From Alishewanella metallidurans (GTDB taxonomy: Bacteria > Pseudomonadota > Gammaproteobacteria > Enterobacterales > Alteromonadaceae): DNA of 64,000 nucleotides. This document shows, in pieces, positions 53,314 to 63,284 of the stretch. Within the stretch, counting starts at the first letter, position 1. Each line of letters starts with the position of its first letter. The translations under genes and the position numbers were made by a program. The DNA lies in NCBI RefSeq assembly GCF_036983985.1, contig NZ_JALAHQ010000001.1, forward strand, positions 186,001 through 250,000, given 5' to 3'. Below the pieces are notes generated by a model that saw nothing but the letters and a program-made list of their open reading frames with translations, made no database searches and had not been told where the DNA came from.

Positions 53314-54669
53314 TTAACGTAAGGTAACAAACTCTTCGGCACTGGTAGGATGTAACGCTACCGTGGCATCAAAATCGGCTTTGGTTGCACCCATTTTAAT
53401 GGCTACAGCGAAGCCTTGTAGTACTTCGTCCATGCCTTCGCCAATACCATGTAAACCTACTACTTTTTCGTCGCTACCGGCACAAACCAATTTAAACCGA
53501 CTTAGCGCACGGTGTGGCGTAATGGCGTTATACATGGCGGCAAAGTTTGAACGATAAACTTTTATATTTTCACTGCCGTATTGTTGCTTGGCTTCATCTT
53601 CGGTTAGGCCAATAGTGCCAATGGGTGGGTGGCTAAATACTATGGTTGGTATTAAGCGATAATCCATATGTGCATCGCTCATATCTTTATTAAATAGTCG
53701 CTCAGCTAACATGCGGCCTGCTTTTACTGCTACCGGTGTCAGCTGAGCTTCGCCGGTAATATCGCCTACCGCGTAGATGCCTTTAACATTAGTATTTTGG
53801 TATTTATCGGTGCGAATAAAACCGTGTTTATCAACAGTGACACCGGCTGCAGCTAAGTTTAGTTGGTCGGTTGCAGGTTCGCGGCCAATGGCCCAAATTA
53901 AACAATCAACGTTGGTAAATACAGTGCCGTTGTCGCAGTGTACAGTTAAATTCGCATCACTAACTTTTTCAACTTTAGTAACGTTAATATGTGTATGTAG
54001 GCTGAGTTTATCTTGTGTCATGCGCTCAAGTAGCATGTCGCTAATATCGTGATCAAAATGGCGCAGTGGTCTGTCTTTGCGCACTAACAAATGCGTATCT
54101 GTGCCTAGTGCGTGCAGTACGCCGGCAATTTCAACCGCGATATAACCTGCGCCAATAATTAAGGCTTTTTTCGGCTGCGCGGTTAGGGCAAAAAAACCGT
54201 CGGAATCTATGCCATGTTCTGCGCCTGGAATGGCCGGAATAGACGGTCGGCCGCCAACGGCAATAGTAATATGATCCGCCGTGATCTGCTCGCCATTAAC
54301 TTCAACCGTGTTGGCATTGATAAAGCGGGCAAAGCCTTGAATATAGCTAACACCGTTGCTGTCAAAGCCGCGTTGGTAACTACCATGAATGCGTTGAATA
54401 TAAGCTTCACGGTTTTGCACTAAGGTAGCCCAAGTGAAATTGTTTTGCGTGACGTCAAAGCCGTAGGCTGCGCTGTATTTTAATGCTTCAGCAATATGCG
54501 CGCCGTACCACATCACTTTTTTTGGTACGCAACCCACATTAACGCAAGTGCCGCCGACAACTTTAGCTTCTATTACCGCTGCTGTTGCCCCACGCATTGC
54601 GGCGCGGTTGGCGCTGGCAATACCGCCGCTGCCGGCACCTATAGTAAGAAAATTAAAATGACGCGTCAT
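53314..54669 (-). CDS. gor: Glutathione-disulfide reductase
   Basis: 451 residues. The FAD-binding GAGSGG is at 11-16 and the redox-active disulfide is GGTCVNVGCVPKK with Cys42 and Cys47, the same numbers as in E. coli Gor. A NADPH-binding GAGYIAVE and the C-terminal active-site His (LHPTSAEEF) are present. It regenerates glutathione in the cytosol using NADPH. It is a single gene with its own terminator. Confidence 0.97.
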   Translation of the reverse strand: MTRHFNFLTIGAGSGGIASANRAAMRGATAAVIEAKVVGGTCVNVGCVPKKVMWYGAHIAEALKYSAAYGFDVTQNNFTWATLVQNREAYIQRIHGSYQRGFDSNGVSYIQGFARFINANTVEVNGEQITADHITIAVGGRPSIPAIPGAEHGIDSDGFFALTAQPKKALIIGAGYIAVEIAGVLHALGTDTHLLVRKDRPLRHFDHDISDMLLERMTQDKLSLHTHINVTKVEKVSDANLTVHCDNGTVFTNVDCLIWAIGREPATDQLNLAAAGVTVDKHGFIRTDKYQNTNVKGIYAVGDITGEAQLTPVAVKAGRMLAERLFNKDMSDAHMDYRLIPTIVFSHPPIGTIGLTEDEAKQQYGSENIKVYRSNFAAMYNAITPHRALSRFKLVCAGSDEKVVGLHGIGEGMDEVLQGFAVAIKMGATKADFDATVALHPTSAEEFVTLR

Positions 54670-54731
54670 AACACTGTTCCGTGATCACTAAGTATCAACA
54701 GTTTATATGGGGTCAAACGAGATTTTACAAG

Positions 54732-54753
54732 CCCAGCACTAAATAGTGCTGGG
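54732..54753 (-). terminator. Terminator hairpin after the exported protein gene
   Basis: CCCAGCAC/GTGCTGGG with a TAAATA loop lies 16 bp past the stop at 54769 on the minus strand. A short T-containing tail follows. Confidence 0.6.
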
Positions 54754-54768
54754 TGTAGAGGCTTAAAA

Positions 54769-55344
54769 CTAGAGTTTTTTCAGATCTATGGCATTGGCCA
54801 ATTCTAATAGGGTGCTTTGCGCGGCTTTATCACCACTTAGCGTAACCATGGCACCGCTTGGCGTTACAAACTGAATTTCCACGCTATCGCCATCAATTTT
54901 TTGTACCGCTTGAATACCTTGAATTTTTGTTAGTTTACCACCCGACATAGCAATCATTGATGGGTTGCTTAGCATCATTGAAAAAGCTTGCAGCATAGGT
55001 GAATCCATCATCAGTTGAATTTCTATGCGACTGTTGTCGTTGTAGTAGGCTCTTGATGCGTTAATACCGCCGCCAAACATCGCCGCACCGGCCACGTCGC
55101 TGCTGGCTTCGTCAGCCTTCCAGCCAGACGGCGGCGCAGGAAAAACCTTTTTTACTTGCTCACCTTTTTCTTGGCGGATTAGCGTGCTGGCATAATCAAG
55201 CTGCGCAATAGCTTGCGATAACTCACCGGCTTTATAATGCTTAGTTGCTGTGGCTATAGCATCATCAATATCATCTGCACTTGCGGGCATACTTAACAGT
55301 GCCGTTAAGCCGCTAATAAGCAGTGTTTTATGTAATGTTTTCAT
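54769..55344 (-). CDS. Exported hypothetical protein
   Basis: 191 residues with a clear Sec signal peptide (KTLHKTLL..., ending ASA at 23). The mature protein starts with a helical segment (AIATATKHYKAGELSQAIAQLDYA) of TPR character. A beta-rich region about 80-180 contains FPAPPSGW, SRIEIQLMM and VEIQFVTPSGAMV. I cannot assign a family or function. It probably acts in the periplasm. It is divergent from prlC, with 144 bp between. Confidence 0.75.
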   Translation of the reverse strand: MKTLHKTLLISGLTALLSMPASADDIDDAIATATKHYKAGELSQAIAQLDYASTLIRQEKGEQVKKVFPAPPSGWKADEASSDVAGAAMFGGGINASRAYYNDNSRIEIQLMMDSPMLQAFSMMLSNPSMIAMSGGKLTKIQGIQAVQKIDGDSVEIQFVTPSGAMVTLSGDKAAQSTLLELANAIDLKKL

Positions 55345-55488
55345 GTGAATCTATTCCCTTGATTAACAAACTGTGCACATTATAGTCATGCAAAAGCTAT
55401 CCTGCCAACAGCTATATATTGTGTTGATAATTTGGCTTAGTGCCCCAACATTAAGCGTAATCAGTTACATTTTTATTAAAGGTTTATT

Positions 55489-57537
55489 ATGACTGCTTCT
55501 GACAACGTGTTGCTATCTTTTACCGGCTTACCGCCTTTTTCGCATATTACGCCTCAGTTAGTTAAGCCCGCAGTCGAGCAGGCTATTGCCCAGTCTAGAG
55601 CGGCAGTAGAGCAGGTTGTGGCTGCCTCAGAGGTAAGCTGGCAAAGTTTGGTTGAGCAGCTTGAGCATGATAGCGAACGTTTAAGTAAGCTGTGGTCGCC
55701 AGTGTCGCACCTTAACTCGGTATTAAATAGTAGCGAGCTGCGTGAAGCCTATGAAAGTTGCTTGCCGTTGTTATCTGATTACAGCACTTGGTTGGGGCAG
55801 CACGAAGGTTTATATCAAAAATATCAGCAGCTAGCACAAAGTGCTGACTATGCTAATTTAACCCCCGCGCAACAAAAGGTTATTCAAAATGCTCTGCGTG
55901 ATTTTAAACTGTCAGGTATTGGTTTATCGGCAGATAAAAAGCAGCGTTATGGTGAAATTCAAAGCCGGCTTTCTGATATAGGCTCGCAATTTTCTAATAA
56001 TACCTTAGACGCAACCCAAGCTTGGTTTAAGCAGGTAACCGATGAAACCGAACTTGCTGGCATACCTGATGATGCCAAATTAGCTGCGGCAGAAGAGGCA
56101 ACTAACCGAGAACTTAGCGGTTGGGTGTTTACCCTTGAGTTCCCCAGTTATATTGCCGTAATGAGCTATGCTGATAATCGTCAGCTACGTGAAGAGCTCT
56201 ATAGTGCCTATTGCACCCGCGCCTCTGATCAAGGCCCGACGGCAGGGCAGTTTGATAACACGGCTATTATTGAAGAAACCTTAGCATTAAAGCATGAGTT
56301 AGCGCAGCTGCTTGATTTTAATAATGCAGCTGAAGAATCTTTAGCCACCAAAATGGCACAAAGCCCCGACCAAGTTTTAGCATTTTTACATGATTTAGCC
56401 ACGCGAGCTAAACCTCAAGCTGAGCAAGATTTAGCAGATTTAGCCGCGTTTGCAAAAGAGGAATTTGGCATCAGTCAACTTGCGGCGTGGGATATTACTT
56501 ATTACGCCGAGAAGTTAAAACAGGCCCGCTACGCGATTTCTGATGAACTGTTACGGCCGTATTTTCCAGAACATAAAGTGGTTGCTGGTTTATTTACGGT
56601 ATTAAATAAACTGTTTGGTGTTACGGTAAAACTGCGCACGGGTGTTGATGTATGGCATAGCGACGTTAAGTTTTACGATATTTTTGATGGTAATAATGAG
56701 CTGCGCGGTAGTTTTTATTTAGACCTCTATGCTCGACCGCACAAGCGTGGCGGTGCGTGGATGGATGACTGCCAAGGGCGCAGAGTTCTACCCGATGGCT
56801 CGGTACAAGCGCCTATCGCTTATTTAACGTGTAACTTTAATAAGCCAATAGGTGGCAAACCAGCGTTGTTTACCCATGACGAAGTAGTGACATTATTTCA
56901 TGAGTTTGGCCACGGTATTCACCATATGCTAACTAAGGTAGATGCAGCCGCTGTTGCCGGTATTAATGGTGTGGCGTGGGATGCGGTGGAACTACCTAGC
57001 CAGTTTTTAGAAAACTGGTGTTGGCAAAGCGAAGCGCTAGCGATTATTTCCGGTCATTATGAAACGGGTGAGCCCTTACCCCAAGATTTGTTAGATAAAA
57101 TGTTAGCGGCCAAGAACTTTCATTCAGGCCTGTTTTTAGTGCGTCAGTTAGAATTTGCCTTATTTGATTTTAGGCTACACGCCGAGTACGACCCAGAGCA
57201 GGGCGGCAGGGTACAGCAAATGCTAGACGAAGTACGTGCCGAGGTGTCGGTTATAGTGCCGCCACGTTTTAACCGCTTTCAGCATGGCTTTAGCCATATT
57301 TTTGCCGGCGGTTATGCTGCAGGTTATTACAGTTATCTGTGGGCCGAAGTGTTATCAGCCGATGCGTTTAGCCGGTTTGAAGAAGAAGGTATTTTTAATG
57401 CTAATACTGGCTATGATTTTTTAACCTGGATTTTAGAGCGTGGCGGTAGCGCTGAACCTATGGAACTGTTTAAAGGTTTTCGTGGCCGTGAACCGAGCAA
57501 TGCTGCACTGCTGCGGCATATGGGTTTAACTTGCTAG
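55489..57537 (+). CDS. prlC: Oligopeptidase A (M3)
   Basis: 682 residues, the normal length. The zinc motif HEFGH is in VTLFHEFGHGIHHM at about 470, and the third ligand Glu is in ENWCWQ downstream. The N-terminal long helical domain is typical. PrlC degrades cytosolic oligopeptides and cleaved signal peptides. AAAGG precedes the ATG at good distance. Confidence 0.97.
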   Translation: MTASDNVLLSFTGLPPFSHITPQLVKPAVEQAIAQSRAAVEQVVAASEVSWQSLVEQLEHDSERLSKLWSPVSHLNSVLNSSELREAYESCLPLLSDYSTWLGQHEGLYQKYQQLAQSADYANLTPAQQKVIQNALRDFKLSGIGLSADKKQRYGEIQSRLSDIGSQFSNNTLDATQAWFKQVTDETELAGIPDDAKLAAAEEATNRELSGWVFTLEFPSYIAVMSYADNRQLREELYSAYCTRASDQGPTAGQFDNTAIIEETLALKHELAQLLDFNNAAEESLATKMAQSPDQVLAFLHDLATRAKPQAEQDLADLAAFAKEEFGISQLAAWDITYYAEKLKQARYAISDELLRPYFPEHKVVAGLFTVLNKLFGVTVKLRTGVDVWHSDVKFYDIFDGNNELRGSFYLDLYARPHKRGGAWMDDCQGRRVLPDGSVQAPIAYLTCNFNKPIGGKPALFTHDEVVTLFHEFGHGIHHMLTKVDAAAVAGINGVAWDAVELPSQFLENWCWQSEALAIISGHYETGEPLPQDLLDKMLAAKNFHSGLFLVRQLEFALFDFRLHAEYDPEQGGRVQQMLDEVRAEVSVIVPPRFNRFQHGFSHIFAGGYAAGYYSYLWAEVLSADAFSRFEEEGIFNANTGYDFLTWILERGGSAEPMELFKGFRGREPSNAALLRHMGLTC

Positions 57538-57610
57538 GTTTAATTAATGATTCATTGCCAATTCACACCGGCTCTGCCAAGCTAAATGTCAGACCGTGGA
57601 GGATAATAGA

Positions 57611-58108
57611 ATGCGCACTAAGTTATTAATACTTATCATAACAACCTTAACATTGACCGCCTGTCAGCAGGGTCAAGCTGGCAGTGATAGCTCAGTAGAG
57701 CGTTTACCACCTAACCCGGTAGTAGAGCCAATTGACCCAGCGACAAACCCGATTGGTGCGGTTAAAGCGAGGAAGCAACAAATGGCAGAGCAAATAAACT
57801 TACCTGCAATGCGTGCAGAAGTGATGGCCATGATAGGTGAAGCAAAAGCCGATGATGTGCAGCAGTGTCGTGTTGTTGGTTTTGGCAGCAAACCCTGCGG
57901 TGGGCCAGATAGCTATATTGCTATATCCACTAAAGACGGCAACGAAAACAGCATAATGGCTTTGATTAGCCAATATAACGCTGCGGTAAAATCAGAAAAT
58001 GATCGCCGAGGCTTAATGTCAGACTGTGCTGTGGTGCCTAAACCTGCGGTAACGTTAGAAAACGGGGTGTGCGTGTTAACCTCGGCAACTGACCGCGCAA
58101 CATTCTAA
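57611..58108 (+). CDS. Small lipoprotein, unknown function
   Basis: About 165 residues from ATG at 57611, preferred to GTG at 57596 because GGAGG lies eight bases upstream. The signal peptide ends in a lipobox LTAC with Cys18. Pro- and Val-rich sequence (LPPNPVVEPIDPAT) follows, then a helical region and a globular part with several Cys (QQCRV, KPCGG, DCAVV, GVCVL) that could form disulfides. It is probably anchored in the outer membrane because +2 is Gln. No family recognised. Confidence 0.75.
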   Translation: MRTKLLILIITTLTLTACQQGQAGSDSSVERLPPNPVVEPIDPATNPIGAVKARKQQMAEQINLPAMRAEVMAMIGEAKADDVQQCRVVGFGSKPCGGPDSYIAISTKDGNENSIMALISQYNAAVKSENDRRGLMSDCAVVPKPAVTLENGVCVLTSATDRATF

Positions 58109-58174
58109 AGCACCTAAGGTGCAACCCGCATTTAAGGTAGTGGTTAAGGCCGCTACCTGCATTAGCTTTTAAAG

Positions 58175-58885
58175 ATGAATAACATGCAAACAGTAGAACC
58201 TTTTACACGTATATATCAGCGCGCTTGTGAGCGTAAAGGTGGCGCTCTGGCGTTAGAGGCGTTACTTAGTAACTGCGCGAGTGCCGAAGATATTGCCGTA
58301 ATACCTGATAATCTTTTGTTGGGTGAATTGACAAAAAAAGTATTTCAATCAGGCTTTGTCTGGCGAGTAGTACGGCAAAAGTGGCCTGGTTTTTGTGACG
58401 TGTTTTTTGATTTTAATATCGAAAAAATACTGTTAATGAGCGATGAAATGCTGGAAGAAAAAGCGCGTGATGTGCGTATTATTCGTAATGCTAATAAAGT
58501 ATTTACGGTTCGCCATAACGCTTTGATGATTCACGATCTTGCCTTAGAGCACGGTAGCTTTGCCCGTTTTATTGCCAACTGGCCAACGGAAAACATTATT
58601 GGCTTGTGGGCATATTTAAAACAGCATGGTGCACGTTTAGGCGGTAATACTGGGCCTTATGCGCTAAGGGCCATAGGTAAAGACACCTTTATTTTAAGTA
58701 GCGATGTTGAAGCCTATTTGCGCGCAACCAAGGTGTTTGACGGCGGTATTAATAGTAAGCGTAGTTTGGCACAAATTCAGCAGCAATTTAACGTGTGGCA
58801 GCAACAGTCAAACCGTAGCTTGCAGCAGATTAGCCAAATTATTGCCTTTAGTGTTGGCGATAACTATGTCGGCATGTTGCAGTAA
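58175..58885 (+). CDS. DNA-3-methyladenine glycosylase I (Tag-like) family protein
   Basis: 236 residues. The Tag pattern is visible: LTKKVFQSGFVWRVVRQKWPGF at about 51-72 and the DVRIIRNANKV region near 105. It should be a helix-hairpin-helix-like DNA glycosylase that removes 3-methyladenine, or a diverged relative. It lies upstream of rsmJ with 34 bp between, on the same strand. The start may be the second Met at 58184. Confidence 0.8.
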   Translation: MNNMQTVEPFTRIYQRACERKGGALALEALLSNCASAEDIAVIPDNLLLGELTKKVFQSGFVWRVVRQKWPGFCDVFFDFNIEKILLMSDEMLEEKARDVRIIRNANKVFTVRHNALMIHDLALEHGSFARFIANWPTENIIGLWAYLKQHGARLGGNTGPYALRAIGKDTFILSSDVEAYLRATKVFDGGINSKRSLAQIQQQFNVWQQQSNRSLQQISQIIAFSVGDNYVGMLQ

Positions 58886-58919
58886 AATAATAATCTGACA
58901 CAGTTTTTTAAGTGAAAAT

Positions 58920-59669
58920 ATGCACAGTACTTATTATGTTAGTAACACTGAACTGCCGGCTGAGCTTGCTATTCAGTTACAGCGATTTGGCTTGCAGCCA
59001 ATAGCCACGCCTACTGGCTGGTATCTCGCTTGGCAAGATAACGCGCTAGTGCTGTTACATACTGATTTACCTAAGCAAGGCGCTATCTTAGTTGATTTTG
59101 CCAGCGGTGCTGCTAGTTATCGACGTATGCACGGCGGTGGTAAAGATGAAGCTATTGCTAAAGCCTGCGGTTTAAATAAAAAACGCAATTTAACCGTGCT
59201 GGATGCTACTGCTGGCTTGGGTAGAGATGCCTTTGTATTAGCCAGTTTGGGTGCGAGCGTCACTTTAGTTGAACGCAATCCCGCTATTGTTGCCTTACTG
59301 TTTGATGGTTTGCGCCGTGGTGCAGAAATAGCTGAGCTAAATTGGTTGCCTGAGCGTATGAAACTACTGCATAGCTCAGCGCTTGACGCATTACAGCAAC
59401 ATAGCTCGGTCGATGTAGTCTATTTAGATCCGATGTTTCCGCCGCGAGATAAAACGGCGTTAGTGAAGAAAGAAATGCGGGCGTTTCATGATGTTGTCGG
59501 CAGTGACACCGATGCCGATGCGCTATTAATACCAGCGCTTAAGCTGGCACAAAAGCGGGTGGTAGTAAAGCGACCTGGCTATGCCGATTTTCTTGCCGGC
59601 CAGGCACCTAGCATGTCGGTGCTCGGAAAGAATAACCGGTTTGATGTGTATATCAATGCCGCAATTTAA
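58920..59669 (+). CDS. rsmJ: 16S rRNA (guanine-1516-N2) methyltransferase
   Basis: 249 residues. The SAM-binding motif is LDATAGLGRDAFVLA at about 96-110, followed by VTLVERNP. The catalytic-type motif is YLDPMFPPR (DPMFP in place of NPPY), diagnostic of RsmJ. It methylates G1516 of 16S rRNA. It shows the usual gammaproteobacterial association with prlC, which lies three genes upstream. Confidence 0.95.
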   Translation: MHSTYYVSNTELPAELAIQLQRFGLQPIATPTGWYLAWQDNALVLLHTDLPKQGAILVDFASGAASYRRMHGGGKDEAIAKACGLNKKRNLTVLDATAGLGRDAFVLASLGASVTLVERNPAIVALLFDGLRRGAEIAELNWLPERMKLLHSSALDALQQHSSVDVVYLDPMFPPRDKTALVKKEMRAFHDVVGSDTDADALLIPALKLAQKRVVVKRPGYADFLAGQAPSMSVLGKNNRFDVYINAAI

Positions 59670-59711
59670 CCCGTAATTACTTACAGCAATTAACTTAACA
59701 GGGAAATAATA

Positions 59712-60185
59712 ATGATTAAGATAGGCGATAAGTTACCAGAAGTGAGTTTTTCACAGCTGACCAAAGAAGGGGTAATGAACCCTACTACTAGTCAAATTTT
59801 TGCTAATAAAAAAGTGGTATTGTTTGCTGTGCCAGGTGCATTTACACCAACCTGCTCGGCGGCGCACTTACCGGGCTACATTACGCTGGCTGATCAAATT
59901 AAAGCTAAAGGCGTGGATAGCATAGTCTGTACTGCAGTGAACGATGCCTTTGTGATGAGTGCCTGGGCAAAAAGCCAGAATGCTGAAGAGATAGTGTTTT
60001 TAGCCGACGGTGGCGCAGCATTTCATAAGGCCATAGGTCTAACTATGGATACCGCCGACTTTGGTGGTGTGCGCTCACAGCGTTACGCCATGATCGTCGA
60101 TAACGGTGTAGTAACACTGTTAAATGTAGAACCGCCTAAAACCTTTGAAGTAAGCAAAGCCGAAGTGGTATTAGCCGCACTGTAA
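59712..60185 (+). CDS. Prx5-type peroxiredoxin
   Basis: 157 residues. The peroxidatic Cys48 lies in VPGAFTPTCSAAHLPGY, typical of atypical two-Cys or one-Cys Prx5 enzymes. The fold is complete, ending in a short C-terminal helix. It reduces hydrogen peroxide and alkyl peroxides in the cytosol, probably with glutathione/glutaredoxin as donor since no resolving Cys is clearly visible. GGGAAA precedes the ATG. Confidence 0.93.
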   Translation: MIKIGDKLPEVSFSQLTKEGVMNPTTSQIFANKKVVLFAVPGAFTPTCSAAHLPGYITLADQIKAKGVDSIVCTAVNDAFVMSAWAKSQNAEEIVFLADGGAAFHKAIGLTMDTADFGGVRSQRYAMIVDNGVVTLLNVEPPKTFEVSKAEVVLAAL

Positions 60186-60207
60186 ACACTAGGCCTGGCT
60201 GCGACAA

Positions 60208-60756
60208 CTAGAGCGCAGTCAGTGCCGTTTTTATTGACGGCCATACCTCATCAGCACTGGCTTTATCGGCCGCAGTGAGTGTTTGCCCCGATAACACTAA
60301 CACCTTACGCGCAATACCTGCGGCTTTAGCGGCCTGCATATCCGCTTTTTTATCGCCAAGCATTAAGCTTTGTGTTGGGTCTATCTGATATTTTTCTATT
60401 GCTTGTAATAACATGCCGGGTGCCGGTTTGCGGCAGTCACATTCGATTTGATAGGGCGGTTTCGCATTAACCGGGTGATGTGGGCAAAAATACACATCGG
60501 TTAATTTAACCTGATGCGCTTCAAATTGGGCTTTCATCCAAGCGGTAAGTTGCCAAAACTGTGCTTCATTATAATAGCCACGGCCAATGCCAGATTGGTT
60601 AGTCACCACAATTAGTAAATAGCCTTGTTGTTGCAAATGCTGGCAAGCGGCAAATACACCGTCAATAAACTCAAATTGTTCTGCTGAACTAACATAGCCA
60701 TGATCAACGTTAATTACGCCGTCGCGATCTAAAAAAGCTGCTTTACGTAAGGTCAT
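60208..60756 (-). CDS. gmhB: D-glycero-beta-D-manno-heptose-1,7-bisphosphate 7-phosphatase
   Basis: About 182 residues from ATG at 60756 (AAGGCG upstream; the frame extends to 60801). This HAD-family phosphatase has motif I FLDRDGVIN, motif II VTNQSGI, the zinc-site C-P-H-H and C-D-C-R-K-P segments, and motif IV LGDKKADM. It removes the 7-phosphate of heptose bisphosphate in ADP-heptose synthesis. It is last in the four-gene heptose operon, starting 14 bp after the transferase. Confidence 0.95.
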   Translation of the reverse strand: MTLRKAAFLDRDGVINVDHGYVSSAEQFEFIDGVFAACQHLQQQGYLLIVVTNQSGIGRGYYNEAQFWQLTAWMKAQFEAHQVKLTDVYFCPHHPVNAKPPYQIECDCRKPAPGMLLQAIEKYQIDPTQSLMLGDKKADMQAAKAAGIARKVLVLSGQTLTAADKASADEVWPSIKTALTAL

Positions 60757-60769
60757 CTTTAGTTCGCCT

Positions 60770-61822
60770 TTATAACTGTTGCTCGGCGAGCACACGATCA
60801 AACATCGCAGTAACAGCTTCTACCGAAATTCGTTGCATAATAGTGCTGCCCTTGACGCGGGTGCCCCATTTTAATTGCGCGGCCGTTTTACCCTTTTGCT
60901 CAAGTAAGCACTGGTGGTAAACCTCAACCACATACTGACGAAATAAATACGGGCCGGTGCGGTCGGGGTTACTATGGCCATATAAACCGATAACGGGCGT
61001 GCCTACGGCTACGGCCATATGAGTTGGCCCAGTGTCAGGCGCTAGCACAACACTGGCATGCTTAAGTACGGCTAGTAACTGTTTTAACGTGGTTTTACCG
61101 GTTAGATCGGTAATAGTGCAGCTTGCTGAAGCTATAATAGCTTGGCTTAAATTGCGCTCTAGCTCGGTTGGCCCACCGCATAACATAACGGCAAAGCCCT
61201 TGCTCATGGCGTAATCGGCTAAGGCCGCGTAGCGCTCTGGCAACCAATTACGTTCGGCTTTGGATGCTGCAGGGCTAATAACAAGTACGCGGCTATTACC
61301 GGTGGCGGCAAGCTGCTGTTTGGCCCAAGCTTCGTCTTCGTCTGTTATAGGTAACTGCCAGGTTGGTGCTTGTTCTGGTACGCCAATAGCTTTGGCAAAC
61401 TGGCGAAAACCATCTAGTACATGACTGCGTGGCGCGGCTCGTACACGATGGCGCATAAATAACGCGTGTAGCTCTTTAGCCGTATGCCAATCAAAACCAA
61501 TTTTTTTACGCGCTTTAATAAATAGCGAAGCTAGGTTAGCGCGAAACGCTACCTGCATATGTAGCAGTACATCAAACTGGTCGTGTTGTAATTGTTGCCT
61601 TAGCTGGCCATAGGCGGCTTTACCCAGTTTTTTGTCAAATACCACTAAGCGCACACCCGATAAACCCTCGAGTAAACGTGCCTCTACCTTGCCAATAACC
61701 CAAGTAATTTGGGCTTGTGGGTGCTGGCGCTGAATGCTTTGCACTACAGACACGGCATTACAGACATCACCAATGGCCGATAAGCGTAAAATACAAATTG
61801 ACTTAAGTTGCTGCACAGACAA
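60770..61822 (-). CDS. ADP-heptose--LPS heptosyltransferase family (GT9)
   Basis: 350 residues. The GT9 start CILRLSAIGDVCNAV, the donor-site region AAGSKAERNW-like (VISPAASKAERNWLPER) and the conserved D-T-G-P-T-H-M-A near 265 are visible. It transfers heptose from ADP-heptose to the lipopolysaccharide inner core at the inner membrane. Its place between hldE and gmhB confirms the substrate. It is not clear which heptosyltransferase (WaaC, WaaF or WaaQ-like) it is. Confidence 0.9.
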   Translation of the reverse strand: MSVQQLKSICILRLSAIGDVCNAVSVVQSIQRQHPQAQITWVIGKVEARLLEGLSGVRLVVFDKKLGKAAYGQLRQQLQHDQFDVLLHMQVAFRANLASLFIKARKKIGFDWHTAKELHALFMRHRVRAAPRSHVLDGFRQFAKAIGVPEQAPTWQLPITDEDEAWAKQQLAATGNSRVLVISPAASKAERNWLPERYAALADYAMSKGFAVMLCGGPTELERNLSQAIIASASCTITDLTGKTTLKQLLAVLKHASVVLAPDTGPTHMAVAVGTPVIGLYGHSNPDRTGPYLFRQYVVEVYHQCLLEQKGKTAAQLKWGTRVKGSTIMQRISVEAVTAMFDRVLAEQQL

Positions 61823-61823
61823 A

Positions 61824-63284
61824 TTAGCTATTTCCTTGTAGATCCTGAATTTTGCGGATCACCTTGCTCGTCGAGCGGCCATCAACAAAGGTAAGTACTT
61901 GTACTTCGCCACCATGCGCAATAACCACATCCGCACCAATGATAGTATCTAGGCTGTAATCACCACCTTTTACTAATACATCGGGCAAAATTTGGCTAAT
62001 TAGCTGCAGTGGAGTGTCGTTTTCGCTGGCATCATCGCCAAAGGGCACAACCCAATCAACACTGGCTAAACTGGCTAATACCGTTGTCCGGTCTTCTAGT
62101 GTATTAATTGGCCGTTGTTCGCCTTTTAAACGTCGCACTGAGGCATCTGAATTTAAGCCTACCACTAAGCGATCGCCTAAGGCTTTGGCTTGGGCTAGGT
62201 AGCGCACATGGCCGGCATGTAAAATATCGAAACAGCCATTAGTAAAGACGATGCGCTCGTTATTTTGCTGGGCAAATTGAATATGCTGTAGCACTTTATC
62301 AAATGGGGTTTGGTAGAAATCGCCCTGGCGGAATAAGTCTTTATTTAGCTTTATCGCCAGCTCTTTGGGTGACACCGTAGCCGCGCCTACTTTACCTACA
62401 ACTATACCCGCGGCTAAGTTAGCTAACTGGGTAGCATCACTAAGCGATAAACCAGCACTTAACATTACCGCTAAGGTGGCAATAACGGTATCACCGGCAC
62501 CAGTAACGTCACTGACTTCTATCACTTGAGCTGGAAAATGATGATGCTCGTTGGCGGTAATTAAACTCATACCTTGTTCGCTACGGGTTAATAAAATAGC
62601 CTTAACTTGCGCCTGTTGTATCAGCATGCGCGCCGAACTTAATATCAGCTCTAGAGAATCTGTTTTACCACCAGCGGCTTTAAACTCACCCAAATTAGGC
62701 GTAATAACATCAGCACCGGCATAAACCGATAAGTCGGCTTGTTTGGGGTCAACTAATACCGTTTTTCCAGCCATTTTAGCTAGTTGAATCATTTTGCCTA
62801 TTTGTTGCAGCGAGCCTTTATTGTAATCGCTAAACACAATAACGTCGTAATTTTGATAGATGCCGGCAAAGCGCTCTGCCAGCAGTGTGGCATCAGCAAG
62901 GCTAAACATTTCTTCTTGGTCTAAGCGCACTATTTGTTGCTGGCGCGACACCACGCGCATTTTCGCAATGGTCGGTTTAGTGTTCTGGCTAAATAACTCA
63001 GAATGAATATGTTCACCCACTAATAACTGCTGCAACGATTCACCAGCACTGTCGTTGCCAATAATGCCCAGCAGGCCGGTTTTACCATCTAAGTGCGCGA
63101 TATTACGTGCTACGTTGGCTGCGCCACCGGCTTTATCTTCAATTTTACTAATTTTTACTACAGGCACGGGTGCTTCAGGTGAAATGCGCTGTGAGTCGCC
63201 GTTGAAATAGCGGTCAAGCATAACATCGCCAACCACCAATACTGATGCCGATGACAGGTTTTGTAACAGGCTTAAATCAATCAT
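61824..63284 (-). CDS. hldE: Bifunctional heptose-7-phosphate kinase / heptose-1-phosphate adenylyltransferase
   Basis: 486 residues. The N-terminal half is a ribokinase-type sugar kinase (GGAANVARN; catalytic Asp in TGAGDTV). The C-terminal half is a nucleotidyltransferase with FTNGCFDILHAGHV and SDASVRRLKG. Together they make heptose bisphosphate and then ADP-heptose. The start overlaps the gmhA stop by one base (TAATG), and the transferase gene starts one base after the stop. It is the core of the operon. Confidence 0.97.
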   Translation of the reverse strand: MIDLSLLQNLSSASVLVVGDVMLDRYFNGDSQRISPEAPVPVVKISKIEDKAGGAANVARNIAHLDGKTGLLGIIGNDSAGESLQQLLVGEHIHSELFSQNTKPTIAKMRVVSRQQQIVRLDQEEMFSLADATLLAERFAGIYQNYDVIVFSDYNKGSLQQIGKMIQLAKMAGKTVLVDPKQADLSVYAGADVITPNLGEFKAAGGKTDSLELILSSARMLIQQAQVKAILLTRSEQGMSLITANEHHHFPAQVIEVSDVTGAGDTVIATLAVMLSAGLSLSDATQLANLAAGIVVGKVGAATVSPKELAIKLNKDLFRQGDFYQTPFDKVLQHIQFAQQNNERIVFTNGCFDILHAGHVRYLAQAKALGDRLVVGLNSDASVRRLKGEQRPINTLEDRTTVLASLASVDWVVPFGDDASENDTPLQLISQILPDVLVKGGDYSLDTIIGADVVIAHGGEVQVLTFVDGRSTSKVIRKIQDLQGNS